This document shows positions 33,826-45,621 of a stretch of DNA of 64,000 bases, piece by piece. The DNA is taken from contig WFMF01000067.1 in NCBI GenBank assembly GCA_011033025.1, positions 124,001 through 188,000 of the forward strand. The letters run 5' to 3'. The notes beneath the pieces were generated by a model, which worked only from the letters and a program-made list of their open reading frames with translations, was not told where the DNA came from and made no database searches. Made by a program: the position numbers and the translations under genes. Source of the stretch: Beroe forskalii (Eukaryota > Ctenophora > Nuda > Beroida > Beroidae). Position 1 is the stretch's first letter. Each line of letters opens with the position of its first letter.

Positions 33826-35973
33826 AAACTTAGATGATCATTTCAAAGACTCTATTACTAATTTTGACCATTCCTTATTTAAAACTCTGAGATCATATTC
33901 CTTAACAGATTTAGACTCCCTATTTAATTTGGCTAGTGTTAATTCTGGAATTTTGTACAATATCTGTAAATCATTTTGTAGGACATTCTCACCTAAATTC
34001 AAAGTGAATGAGGCTGAGAAAATCAAGGAACGTGAACATCTAGTTTTATCATTTAATAGTAAATTTATGGATAATTTGAAATTTCCATCCATTCTCTCAG
34101 ATAAATCTGTTGTCAAGCTTCTTCCTCCTCCTCTACAAGAGAAGTCTCCTCTACGCGTTTATTATCGTTATAGTAAACCTCTTAGCTTATCGGTTTGTAA
34201 TTACAGCAAATTCCTTAAAAATCTTACCATTACTGATGTTCGAGCAATTCTAAATTATCAATGTAACTGTAGTTTATCATCTTATAATTATGAGCCACTA
34301 GGGCATATTATTACTGGAGACTTGAGTATTGCCAATGATCCAGATTTAAGAAATATTTTATCTTTCGGTAGTAAATTTAGAATTCCTTGTCATCAGACTG
34401 TGTCAGAGATCAAAGCTAGTATTGACGATGATTTGACAATCTTTATCAAGAGCAAAAGTAAGAAGTACCACTTGAAGAACGCTGCTTTTGATTCTTGGTA
34501 TAGCAGAGTGTCGGATATCGTTAATAATAGACTTAGATTTTATAAAGACAACCATCCACATGTCTTTGAACAAACTTAAGACAATGTCCTTGAGAGAGAG
34601 GGTGTCAAGGAAGAACTGAAACGTCTTCAGAAGCTTTATATCATTTGTACTATCGATAAAGCATCTAACAACTTCGCTTTTATCTGTAAGAAGTTCTATG
34701 TTATAACTCTTCTCAAAGAACTTGGTTTTGACACTCATACATTAGAATGTACGGGTAACAAAACCTACTCTCCTCTCCCAAACGACCCTGACTTCTACGT
34801 CGAACAAATTGCTTCGACACTACGAGACAAGTACTCCATCACCATCGACGACCAAAACATGTGTCTACCACGGCTGTTCTGGAATCCTAAACTCCACAAG
34901 AACCCATACAAAGCACGCTTCATAGCTGGGGCAAGAATCTGTGCTACTAAACAGCTGAACATCCTTGTTAATTGTAGTCTTAAACTCCTACGAGAATACT
35001 TCAAGAAGTATTGTCAGACAATATACAATAACAGTGGTGTCAATGTGTTCTGGAGCATAGATTCTTCCACACAGTTTCTTGAGTCACTGCAGAGCAGTGA
35101 AGCATTTAACCTCCAAATTTACGACTTTACCACTTTATATACCAATTTAGACCTTAAAGAAGTTGATGATATGATTGGAGAAGTTATAGATCTGATCTTC
35201 TCTGAAAGAAACAAGTACATAAATATTTGTAAATATGATACAAATAAGTGTTTCTTCGCGAAGAAGGTCTATGATGGCTACCATAGTTTTGATAGAGATC
35301 AGCTCAAAGAAGCAGTTCATTTTATCATCTATCACACCTATATAGTCTTCGCAGGTAAAGTTTTATCCAAGTCTTAGGAATCCCCATGGGTGGAAATTCC
35401 AGTTCCCCCATCGCGGATCTCACTCTCGCTAAACGAGAGTTTAACTTCATGCTAAATCTTTTAAAGTCCAAAAAGTTTTCCCTAGCTAAGATTCTTTCTA
35501 AAACACGACGCTATGTCGATGATCTTATCACCACTAATTACCTCAACTTTGAAGCTCTAATCAAACAAATCTATCATCCTTCTCTTGAAATGGAGAGGTC
35601 AGGTAATGACAACAAGAACGTGAACTACCTGGACCTCAATATTTCTATCCAACCAAGCAAGGTTATTGTGTCTGTATATAACAAGACCGATGACTTTAAT
35701 TTCTCTGTAGTTTCCTTAACATTTCCACAGAGTAATATCCCTCTAGAAGTAGGCCATAATGTATTCTATAGCCAAATCCTTAGGTATGCTAACATTTGTA
35801 CTGAATTAGAAACTTTCCTCTTCAATCTTAAAAAGTTTTCCAAAAACTGATTGAAAGAGGATATAGTAACTCAATCTTGTAGACATTATTAAACGTTGCC
35901 TTAATAAGAATAGCTTAGTCTTTCAGAAATATGCGATTTTAGATAACAGTACAATTTTAGATCAATTTGTTTA
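33826..35973 (+). pseudogene. Penelope-like reverse transcriptase, three lesions
   Basis: A long frame (33826-35377) is stopped once by TAA at 34577. It then carries FWNPKLHKNPYKARFIAGA, YDFTTLYTN (first catalytic Asp) and the lead-in to GIPMGGNSSSPIADL at 35379. That box is thrown out of frame by one missing T in the run near 35365. RRYVDDL (35509) is the catalytic YVDD, and NYLDLNI lies downstream. A third shift at about 35840 leads into a tail ending near 35973. The motif set fits Penelope-like elements. No GIY-YIG endonuclease is visible after the reverse transcriptase, so it would be either N-terminal and lost, or absent. Confidence 0.7.
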
Positions 35974-36430
35974 GGTATTGGCACGCGAGGTTCTTCACAT
36001 TCTGTACTGGATAGTTGTGCAGCTTGTTGCTGACCTTGAGCAACTTACTGTATGATTAGCCTGGGACTGAATGGGGCTGGACAGGCAGATGCCTGTAACC
36101 TCCCATTCATTTTAACTTCCACTTTCAGGTTTCAAATAGCGTAACATTAAGATGTTTCACCCGAATTTAATAACACTCATTGATCTTTTGCCTCTACTGA
36201 ACTCTTTCCTTTTCCTCCCCCTTCCCTCTAAACTGTGTTGCTCAGGAATCCGGAGTCCTGGGTGGCCCAGCCCTGCAGTTGTAAGCTGTGAGGGGTACGT
36301 GGGCCGAAAACCCTCCGTTTCCCTTTGTCACCTGCTGATGGGACACCTACATCGCAGATGGCAAGGAGACCTTACAACTGTAGGGTAACTGCTGATGATT
36401 CACAGTTTAGTCTCTTCCGCCTCTTATGTC
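35974..36430. other. flank inside the LINE insertion
   Basis: A moderately GC-rich segment whose short words TTACAACTGTAGGGTAACTG and CTGCAGTTGTAAGCTG (36270-36390) are partly inverted copies. No gene is supported. Confidence 0.35.
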
Positions 36431-37907
36431 AATCCTTGAATTAGAAAATCAATGTACAGTATTTGTTATGTTTGTAGTATACCCATACACCTTTATAGAT
36501 AAGACATTGGATTAAAACCACCCTCTCAATGAGTTTTCCCAAGAATGTAAGGTTAGAAACTGGTCTGAAATTTGTTGTTGGGGTCTGATGACTCATCTTT
36601 TAAAAGGGGTATTACATCAGCTCTCTTGACGCCATCCATTGAACCAGTCAATAAAGATATATTTACCAAATGAACCACAGCTGGGAGGATTGAATCAATG
36701 TTTTCCTTGAAAAGGGAGTAAGGTAACAGATCATCAGGAGCACATTTCAGTCCACTCTCATTTATGATTTCTTTGACCTCTTCAATATCTGTTGGTTTGA
36801 AGTCATGAAGAAGCTTCATCTGAGGTATTTCATTGGTATTCATAGTGGCTTTAGATTTCATTTCTGACCTCAATTTGTTAATTTTCTCTTCAAAGAATGT
36901 ATTAAACTTTTGAGCAAGCTCAAAAATATTAGTTGTTATGTTAGGTAAGGGTTTGGCTTGGTTTCTATCAAGCTCCTTGTTAACAAACTTGTACAGAGTC
37001 TTAGGATTACCTGCAGCTTTCTTGATCATGTTTGAAAAGTATGCTTTTTTCTTAATATTTGCCATATCAGTACATTCTTGACAGAGATCCTTATATATGA
37101 TCAAATTTGACAGTGATTTCGATTTCTTTCTTTCTGCTCTTCTCCTCAATTTTCTGAGCTCTCTATATTCAGCATCAAACCAAGGAGCCTGATTGACCAT
37201 GGATATGTCTTTGGAGATGAATGGGGCATGTTGATCTAATAAATCTTGAGTGTTGCTGAAGAGATACTTTATTGATTCACCGAAATTAGTGCCAGGATCA
37301 TTCACACAAGTATCAAGAATAGTCCTGAAGGAATCATTGAACTTTCCATGGTCCATGTCTTTGATTTTCCTGTATGATATTCTCTTCATGTATTTGTTCT
37401 CATAGGTGATACTCAGAACACAGTAGACAGGAAAATGATCTGACATAAGAACATTCTTGGTATCAATAAAGATATCAGTGCACTGCAGCTGGTCATGTAA
37501 TGAAAAAACAAATATTTGGTCCAAAGAGCGGCCTGAGATTTGTGTAGGCTCAAAAACCATCCTCTTTAACCCACAAGATTCAAAAATTTGTAGAGCTTGC
37601 TGGTGAAGCTTGTTGTCTAAGTTGTCCAGATGAAGGTTCAAGTCACCAGCAAGGACAAGACAATCACACTTCATCAAAAGGTCAGAAATCAGGCAATCAA
37701 TCTCATTGTTAAACAAAGAACACATATTTCCAGGTCTGTAGACAATTAAGAACATGATTCTAGTCCCAGATCCTGATTTAAGTGATGCCACTATGTACTC
37801 AAAGGTATTAGTTCGCAAGGGACAAGGCAGAGGTACTAAAGGCATAGAAGACTTATAGATTAGAGCTGTTCCTCCCCCATTTTGACTTTCCCTATAATTA
37901 TGAATAA
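36430..37907 (-). pseudogene. LINE endonuclease, main part, and start of reverse transcriptase
   Basis: From HNYRESQNGGGTALIY onward the frame holds the apurinic-endonuclease core: VLAGDLNLHLDN, SGRSLDQIF and VLMSDHFPVY, the usual GD.N and SDH boxes. An Arg/Lys-rich linker follows, up to LLKDESSDPNN. One frameshift near 36575 separates this from NFRPVSNLTFLGKLIERV (36570-36510), the first reverse-transcriptase box. The frame is then lost at the edge of the 4-kb insertion. Confidence 0.85.
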
Positions 37908-38752
37908 CTAGCAGGCCCGTTGGGCCTGCAAATACACAGCTCACTCGGCGCTGCTACGCAGCACCTCGTTCGCAAATTTGGAATGCTCCAATTTATTAAA
38001 TACTTTTCACCGCATCAAAAAACTCCAATCAAGTCAAAAGTTACGGAGCAACTAAATTAAAACAGCATTAAACAGAAATGAATGGGCGCAGGACCAAATA
38101 ATAAGCTCTCAAAAAATTTATGAAGGAGCAGAAATACCATTATTCGTTGGTAACTTTTAGTAATGCTGGACCTTGCAAGTTTTGATCATTATTATTTGCT
38201 CTTGTATAACGAATTTAAATCTTAAAATTAAAACGGAGTATCGTACTCATAGTGAACGTTGAATCAAAGCATTGATTCACGCCAAGAGCAGTATTTCAAA
38301 ATCGCAATGTTCTAGCCCCAAATTCGATTCAATTTGATTTTGATTTTGTTCAATCTTAAATTCCTCTAAATTCACATTTTCCGTTATCATCAACTCAGCA
38401 TTGATTTAAATCGACCGACGTCTGCCACAGATTTATGAAGAGATGCTATCAGAAAAAGCCTCCACGATGCCAGCCTTACCCGTCCTTCATCTTCAGATCT
38501 TGAATTTCAAATGAAAAACAGTAAACACGCCGTTCCTTCAAACGCTACAATGCAGCAGTCAAAAACGTATCGGAATGCACTCACATAGAACTGATCATAA
38601 TCTGCATGTGCAGAATACCTGTATCCATAGCAACGGCGCGACTTAGCCCGGTGCTGCCTTCGTTTATCTTGATAATTTCTTGGCAAGCTCAAATTTAAAC
38701 TGTGCGCCCGAACATACATAATTCACGTGCTCTTACGAAATTATATATAAGA
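37908..38752 (-). mobile_element. Helitron-like non-autonomous element, 845 bp
   Basis: On the minus strand it begins TCTTATATATAATTTCG and ends with the hairpin GCAGGCCCAACGGGCCTGC running straight into TAG. That gives a CTAG 3' end next to host T, and host A lies before the TC. No bases are duplicated. Taking it out rejoins the LINE endonuclease frame as GYSI/IHNYRES. A 5' TC, 3' CTRR, a terminal hairpin and insertion between A and T are the known marks of Helitrons. The absence of a gap between hairpin and CTAG is unusual. No Rep/helicase is encoded. Confidence 0.75.
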
Positions 38753-38954
38753 TTGAGTAACCATGGCTCTTTATTGTTGATGTGGTAGGGGAGTTCTTGT
38801 CTTTTAGCCAGGTTTCACAGATTGCTGCGATATCAATGTTTCTATCACTGATTTCCATCATAACCTTATCAATTTTTCCAATGATGGATCTGGGGTTGAA
38901 GAGCATGAAATTCAATCCATTAACCTGACTATCTGTGTTTGAGGGTCTGATCAC
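38753..38954 (-). pseudogene. LINE endonuclease, N-terminal part
   Basis: LNFMLFNPRSIIGKIDKV is followed by IAAICETWL, the N and E boxes of apurinic-type endonucleases, ending SHGYSI at the Helitron junction. It overlaps the end of ORF1 by a few codons in another frame, a normal ORF1/ORF2 arrangement. Confidence 0.8.
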
Positions 38955-39930
38955 TTTCTTTGATAAAAGGAATCGCCTCTTTCAATTTAGTCTGATGTTC
39001 AATAAGCTGTGGACAGTTAGGATCATTAGTGGTATGCTTATGATCTGTGTTCCCAGAATGAATACAGTTGACACATGATGCTGTGAGTGGGTCTGCCTTT
39101 ACAGAGCAGTTCCTTGTTTCATGCGTCCCTGCACAATGACCACATGTTGAGGCACTTGTGCAGTCCTTACTATGGTGTCCAAATTTCTGACAATTAAAGC
39201 ATCTGAGAATATAGAAACTATCATAGATCTTACATACAGGTTGAGATCCTACATAAACTTTATCAGACTGTTTGGACAAGATTGATCTTATCACATTACT
39301 GACCCTGATGATTGCCTTGTAATGAGAAGGTTTAGATCTGAGGGGAACAACAGCCACAACATCAAACTTCTTATCTTCCTCTGAAACATCAGAATCAATC
39401 AGAGCCTTAATCCCTATTTTTTGTCTCTTAATCATATCTGAAAGTTCTTTTTTTTCATACTCTCTTGACAGTCCTACAACTGTGATTGTAGGAGTCTTAG
39501 CTGAGACCTGTTCTACTGAGTGCTTTGGCATCTGTTGAGCAAGTTTGCTTTTCAAAGTGGTAGCATCAGCCCGAGACTGTAATATAACAGCATCTCCTGT
39601 TTTCTTTAACTCAAATGTTTTCAAGACTCCAAGACCATCATCAACACAAGCCTTCTCCAATTGGGACTTGTCAACAGATTTACCTTCCTCATCCTTCTTA
39701 ATAACCATCATATGTCTCAGATTGTCTACCTTCTGTTTATTATTCCAAGGATTTTGAGCTTTATCAGATGGGGAAACTTGAACCTGAGGCACAGAGGGTT
39801 TTGGTTGCACAATCTCAGTGAGCAAGAATTTCATCTCAGCCAATTCGTCTTTGAAATCAGACTGCATAGCAATTAGCATCCATTTTCCTATCAAGAATAT
39901 CAACACGTTCATTCTGACTGACAGTGGCAA
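38929..39930 (-). pseudogene. LINE ORF1, C-terminal part with CCHC knuckles
   Basis: A 333-residue frame. Two zinc knuckles are clear at residues 244-257 (CFNCQKFGHHSKDC) and 263-275 (CGHCAGTHETRNC). A third Cys cluster lies at 286-306. The gag-like region before them (TITVVGLSREYEKKEL, FDVVAVVPLRSKPSHYKAII) fits an RRM-like RNA-binding fold. Genuine sequence starts near residue 24 (SDFKDELAEM); the residues before that read the upstream part in the wrong frame. Confidence 0.75.
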
Positions 39931-40348
39931 TTTTCTCTTTTTGGGTCATGCAATGGTTACACAAAAAGAAAAAACACCCATACTTCTTTTCAAATCCCCT
40001 TGTTTTATTAACAGCAGGCAAAAGGTGGTTAGTAAAAGAGGAGCTGGAAGCCACACAACCTGAATCATCCTTACAACCAATAGCATGGTAGTAGTTCTTA
40101 CAGCCATAACATTGAATTGCATGGGTCAAAACATCAATCAAGCACTCACATGTATGACAATGTCCATTCACGATGATGTTGGGTGCCATGATTGTAGGTG
40201 TATCTGATGAAGATGTAGATGATGAGGGTGAGTTGAACTTTGACAGCAGTACTTTCATTGGTTTTGAAACCAGGACATTACTGACATCAACCTGTAATGG
40301 ATCTGAGGACTCATCAATCTTCTCCTTTGGTTCCTCTTCCTGAGTCAT
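39857..40348 (-). pseudogene. LINE ORF1, N-terminal part with PHD-type finger
   Basis: A 163-residue frame starting MTQEEEPKEK. Cys64, 67, 80, 83, His88, Cys92, Cys130 and 133 form a C4HC3 pattern as in PHD fingers, which have been described in ORF1 of some CR1-like LINEs. One frameshift near 39860 separates it from the CCHC part; the product would otherwise be a single protein of about 470 residues. Confidence 0.75.
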
Positions 40349-40634
40349 TGCACCCTTTATTTTTCAAAAGGAAACACAGCAAATTGTCAGGTTAAGGTGG
40401 TCTCAGGATATGGATTTCAGGGTCCTCAAATTTGATTGTTATTAGTAGTGTTGTTAAGTTCCAAATCCACCCGATCCAAGAAGTTTCTTGTTTTTCCCTT
40501 TATTTTCTTGTGATCCGAAAATTTCGGATTGATGTGAGTTGAATTTTGAAAATTGTGCTGAACTTTGAACTAATGCGCCAGTTTGACAAGTACGTACCGT
40601 GCAACCTTTCCGAAAGGTACAAATCGAACGTAGG

Positions 40635-40740
40635 GGAGGGGGTAAGGCAAACTTTGGCAAACTATGGCAAACTTTGGCAAACACTTTTTTTGGCAAACTC
40701 CAAAAAAAAGTGGAAGCATTTGCCAAAGTTTGCCAAAAAT
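40635..40740. repeat. GGCAAAC hairpin repeat, copy 1
   Basis: GGCAAACTTTGGCAAAC at the left pairs with GTTTGCCAAAGTTTGCC-like sequence at the right, around an inner ACTTTTTTTGG/CCAAAAAAAGT stem. It is preceded by GGGGGTAA. Confidence 0.7.
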
Positions 40741-41530
40741 AAAACACCTTTTTAGCCACTTTGGCAACATTTTGGGTACCCATAATTTGCTTTTTAAAGA
40801 TGCTGAATCGATTCCCAAGGTCTGTTTCACATTTTGACGTTATCCAGAAGCTGTAACAGAGACTAAATCCACATTGAATAGAGTAGAAGGCTACAGTAAC
40901 AAATACGATATTTCATTACCTCTTACCTTAAGTTTTATGCATTCAAGTACTAAGTAGTCTGATCAAACTGTTGTTTGGAGCCCTAAAACCGAAGCATCCA
41001 CACTACATAAGTCTGATACTGCAGCATAAAATCAATAGTAAGGATTTCCATGGATTCCTGCAACATAACCCGACATGTTGAGAAGGCTAATTTCCTAGTG
41101 AAGGTTGAGTGGAGCCAAGTGGAGGCTGTGTGTAGCATAGTGGAGCCTATTGGAGGCTCTGAGGATCCTAGTAAAGGCTGAGTGGATCCCAGTGGGGGCT
41201 TTGTAGAGCCTAGTAGAAGCTGTGTGGAGCCTAGTGAAGGCTGAGCGGAGCCTAGTGAAGGCTGAGCGGAGCCTAGTGGAGTGTGATTGGAGCCTAGTTG
41301 AGGTCTTGTAGAGCCTAGAGAAGTTGTCTGGAGCCTAGTGGACCACTAGGCTCCACTCAGCCTCCACTCATCCTCCACTAGGCTCCACTCACTCTACACT
41401 GGACTCCAATCAGCCTTCACTGGTAGTGGAGGCTGCTCGGAGCCCAGTGGAGGTTGAGTGGAGGCTGTGTAGGGCCTAGTGGTGGCTGGTTGTAGCCTGG
41501 TGGAGGCTGTGTGAAGCATAGTGGAGATGG
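40640..41530. repeat. 2.45-kb-spaced direct duplication, left copy
   Basis: Nearly identical to 43088-43990, including a long non-repetitive stretch (40790-41080 against 43227-43527) and the GGAGCCTAGTGG repeats after it. Confidence 0.85.
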
Positions 41531-42014
41531 ATTACGTAATATGTGAACGATCCCTTAATATTTTAATTGGTAAAAGAAGAGTTTCAATAAAAGGAAAAAC
41601 AGTTTAGATAAGAGCTTTAGATAAGATATTATGAACGTTTCAGTATTCTCATTTCTTACTGGGAAATGTTAATTACTTATTAGTTATTTAGTGAAATTAA
41701 TTAATGTTTAGCTAATTAGTCAGCTTTCTCACCTAGCCGACTAGGTGAGGTGAGAAAGCCTTGGTTGGAGAACTATTTACCATTACTAATTCTTTTTAAG
41801 TGAATTGGTTTTCAATTCTACAAGTTAAACGTTTTATACTTACGTTTTTATGTATCGTCTATTTCTTATGGACTGTTTATTACATATTCCCTTCATCAAC
41901 CATTGAACCAACTAGTTTTAATCTATGTAGGGTGTAAACTGTAAAGAAATAGGCAAATATTGAAATTGAAAATGTCCGAAATTCGGATTCAGTGATTCAG
42001 GGCTGTGGTATTCG
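41531..42014. other. gene-free stretch between duplicate copies
   Basis: AT-rich. A small inverted repeat around CACCTAGCCGACTAGGTG lies at 41731-41750. No gene is supported. Confidence 0.4.
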
Positions 42015-42141
42015 AATGCAGGACTCACCCACTCACTCACTCACTCAATCCCTCCCTCACTCACTCACTCACTCACTCACTCACTCACTTACTCACTCAC
42101 TCACTCAATCCCTCCCTCCCTCCCTCACTCACTCACTCACT
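42015..42141. repeat. CACT microsatellite with CCCT interruptions
   Basis: Runs of CACT are broken twice by CAATCCCTCCCT. Confidence 0.9.
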
Positions 42142-42786
42142 CAGTATCCAGGACTTTAGAATTCAGAACCACCAAATAACTCTAAAAGAACCTTACACCC
42201 CACTTGTCATCACATAAAGTTTTGTGAAACCAGGAAATTGACAGTGGCTTAGTAGAATGCCAATAATAACGTACTATGATCATGAATTTATACAAACAAT
42301 AGCCTTGTAACTTGTTAACCGATGGACTGGAAGGAATTCTTTCTGAAAGTATGAATATTGTTTATATGTTCACCCGTTTACAATCCATATAACACAGAAC
42401 AGCATTAACAATGTTTATTTTTTTTCTGAAACTGTTCCTAGAGTAGCTATTCGAAGAATTTTCCTTACTCCTCAGCTATCACGTGCCCATGGTGACGTTG
42501 GATATCACGTGACACTGACAGCATCGCGCGACGCCTGACACGGTACCATGGTAGCCTATTTATACTGACCTACAGTGGATAGTTTATCTGTCATTGTACA
42601 AAGCTTTCCTTTTTGAAGCTTTTATACCTATTTCTTAGATGTTGCCTCGATGGAAGCTATCCTCGACTTCAAGCAACAACATCCGGTCGCCATAAATTGT
42701 CTGGTCGTCTTAATTTTTCAAGAGACTTTATATTCAGTTACTAAATACTTTTTCCTTCCCAATAGTCTCTTTCAAATTAGCATCAC
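42142..42786. other. gene-free stretch
   Basis: AT-rich, apart from a short patch with TCACGTGCCCATGGTGACG and TCACGTGACACTG (42480-42515). No gene is supported. Confidence 0.4.
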
Positions 42787-43075
42787 CAATTCACTCTGAC
42801 ACCACTTTATTCTGAAACCACTTCACACTGACACCACTTCATTCTGACACCACTTCACACTGACACAACTTCACTCAGACACCACTTCACTCTGATACCA
42901 CTTCACTCTGATAGCACTTCACTCTGACACCACTTCAATCTGACACCACTTCACACTGTCAATACTTCAGTACTTCACTCTGACACCACTTCACTCTGAC
43001 ACCACTTAACTCTGACACCACTCTGATACCGCTTCACTCTGACACCATTCCACTCTGACATCACTTCACTCATGT
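42787..43075. repeat. CACTCTGACACCACTT minisatellite
   Basis: About 17 units of CTGACACCACTTCACT and variants. The core TGACACCACTT is also the core of the unrelated-looking array at 4790-5545, on the opposite strand. Confidence 0.85.
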
Positions 43076-43087
43076 CGCCATGGTTAG

Positions 43088-43990
43088 GGGAGGGGGTAAG
43101 GCAAACTATGGCAAAAATTTTTTTGGAAAACTCCAAAAAAAGTGGAAGCATTTGCCAAAGTTTGCCAAAGTTTGCCAAAAATAAAACACCTTTTTAGCCA
43201 CTTTGGCAACATTTTGGGTACCCATAATATGCTTTTTAAAGATGCTGAATCGATTCCCGAGGTCTGTTTCACATTTTGACGTTATCCAGAAGCTGTAACA
43301 GAGACTAAATCCACATTGAATAGAGTAGAAGGCTACAGTAACAAATACGATATTTCATCACCTCTTACCTTAAGTTTTATGCATTCAAGTACTAAGTAGT
43401 CCGATCAAACTGTTGTTTGGAGCCCTAAAACCGAAGCATCCACACTACATAAGTCTGATACTGCAGCATAAAATCAATAGTAAGGATTTCCATGGATTCC
43501 TGCAACATAACCCGACATGTTGAGAATGCTAATTTCCTAGTGAAGGTTGAGTGGAGCCAAGTGGAGGCTGTGTGTAGCATAGTGGAGCCAAGTGGAGGCT
43601 GTGTGTAGCATAGTGGAGCCTAGTGGAGGCTCTGAGGATCCTAGTAAAGGCTGAGTGGATCCCAGTGGGGGCTTTGTAGAGCCTAGTAGAAGCTGTGTGG
43701 AGCCTAGTGAAGGCTGAGCGGAGCCTAGTGAAGGCTGAGCGGAGCCTAGTGGAGTGTGATTGGAGCCTAGTTGAGGTCTTGTAGAGCCTAGAGAAGTTGT
43801 GTGGAGCCTAGTGGACCACTAGGCTCCACTCAGCCTCCACTCATCCTCCACTAGGCTCCACTCACTCTACACTAGACTCCAATCAGCCTTCACTGGTAGT
43901 GGAGGCTGCTCGGAGCCCAGTGGAGGTTGAGTGGAGGCTGTGTAGGGCCTAGTGGTGGCTGGTTGTAGCCTGGTGGAGGCTGTGTGAAGC
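43088..43990. repeat. 2.45-kb-spaced direct duplication, right copy
   Basis: See 40640. It includes a second copy of the GGCAAAC hairpin repeat (43094-43180), which here lacks an internal segment. Confidence 0.85.
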
Positions 43991-45128
43991 ATAGTGGAGG
44001 TGGAGTGGAGCCTAGTGGAGGCTGACTGGAGCCTATAGTGGAGGCTGTGTAGGGCCTAATGGAGGCTGTCTGGAGCATAGTGGAGGCTTTGCAGAGCTAT
44101 TAGGCTACACTAGGCTCCATTCAGCCTCCGACCACTCTACAATAAGTTTCACTCAGCCTTCACCAGTAGTGGAGGCTGTGTGGAGGTTGAGTTGAGGTTG
44201 AGTGGAGCCTTGTAGAGGCTGATAAGAGGCTGATTGGAGTCTGAATGGAGGCTGTGTGGAGCCAAGTGGAGGCTGCTTGGGGCCGAGTGGAGGCTGTGTG
44301 GAGCCCAGTGGGGGCTGACTGGAGCCTAGTGGAGGCTGGTTGGGGCCAAGTGGAGGCTGTGTGAAGCTTATTGGAAGCTTTGTAGAGACTAGGCTCCACT
44401 CAGCCTCCACTAGGCTCCATTCAGCCTCTACTAGGCTCCACACAGCTTCCATAGGCTCCAATGACTCTCTACTAGGCTCCACTCAGCCTTCACGTTATAG
44501 TAGTGGAGGCTGTGTGAATCCCAGTGGTGGCTGTGTGGAGCCTAGCAGAGGCTGAGTGGTGCCTAGTGGTGGCTGGTTGTAGCCTGGTGGAGGCTGTGTG
44601 GTGCCTAGTGGCGGCTGTGTGGAGCCTATAGTGAAGGCTGAGTGGAGCCTAGTGGTGGCTGAGTGGTGACCAGTGGAGGATAGTTGGAGCTATCTGAAAG
44701 TTTGTATACTATAAATTGTTTTCCAAATTTCTAAATTAGTGCACATTTTACCAGTTTCAGCTAATTGATTATTAAGGCTCCAGTGAGCCTCCGAATAGCC
44801 TCCACTAGCCTCCATTAGGCTCCATATCAAAGCTTTAGCCTCAACGAAAATGTTATATTTTAGTTTCCGTGGAGGCTAATGGAGGCTTATCATTCAGTGA
44901 AGGCTAAATCAAAACTTTAGGTTGAGTGGAGGTAAATGGAAGCTAGTGGGCGCTAATTAAGTAATTAGCCTCAACAGTGGAGGCTTTTTTTCGAAAATTA
45001 GACTATTGCAACCATTAGCCTCAATGGAGGCAAATTTTTGAAATTACTCAACACTCAGCCTCCGGTCCCATGGATACTAATGCAGGCTAATTTTGGTAAT
45101 GTTCCTGTGGTACCATTTTGCCGAAGAC
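43540..45128. mobile_element. degraded GGAGGCT foldback element, right part
   Basis: Long runs of AGTGGAGCCTAGTGGAGGCT and its complement. The junction at about 44685-44800 matches 52868-52985 of the intact element (GAAAGTTTG, ATTGTTTT). The right end GTTCCTGTGGTACCATTTTG closes at 45128. No matching left end was found; that side merges into the duplicated segment. It is an older relative of the element at 51410. Confidence 0.7.
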
Positions 45129-45621
45129 ACGTTATCTGATGAACTGGTTAAAGATAAGTAGATCAGAATATAACAAAAATTCAGAATAAAACAAAAATTT
45201 TATTTAGCATTTCATTGAACACACCTAAAATTACTAAAAATATGTACGAACAAAAAGCTTATAATTATAAATGATTTCTGATTTCAGGGTAATATGGGAG
45301 TAATAATGATAGAGTGTTGATAGAGATAGTAGATACATTATCCATTCCTGGGAATTTCAATTATAAACATCTCTTTTCTCGAATGAAAAGGTTCTCGAAA
45401 TTTCTAACCCTGGTCCTTCAGCCTAAGGATACCTTTTTGTAAACAGTAAGGTGCTTGGAGAGGGAAGGTGCAGGCGTAAAGCCTCGAACGGGAAGGTCTG
45501 AATGAAAATTAAGCATTGAATATCGATTCAGCTCCTTTGAAAACCATTATGCAAACGTCCTGTAGGCACTGTGGACAAGAAATCAAAAATTACAAAATTT
45601 TTGGGGTATTTTTGGGGTATT
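45129..45621. other. gene-free stretch
   Basis: AT-rich, with no supported gene or repeat. Confidence 0.4.

Larger units (their letters stand above)
30700..40454 (-). mobile_element. CR1/Jockey-type LINE, broken by nested insertions
   Basis: In minus-strand order the pieces are: ORF1 (40348-38929), endonuclease start (38954-38753), Helitron-like insertion (38752-37908), rest of the endonuclease and the reverse-transcriptase lead-in (37907-about 36430), about 4 kb of foreign sequence (about 36430-32471), central reverse transcriptase (32470-32131), inserted element (32130-31265), and reverse-transcriptase thumb and C-terminus (31264-30700). A PHD-type finger plus CCHC knuckles in ORF1, followed by an apurinic-type endonuclease and reverse transcriptase, is known from CR1- and Jockey-like LINEs. 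It has several frameshifts and is dead. Confidence 0.8.

Noticed and set aside
34403-34738. 111-codon minus-strand frame
   Set aside because: Antisense shadow of the Penelope-like reverse transcriptase.
42005-42217. 70-codon frame rich in Ser, Leu, Thr and His
   Set aside because: Translation of a CACT microsatellite.
43890-44555. Several Pro/Ser/Thr-rich frames
   Set aside because: Translations of the GGAGCCTAGTGG repeat in both directions.
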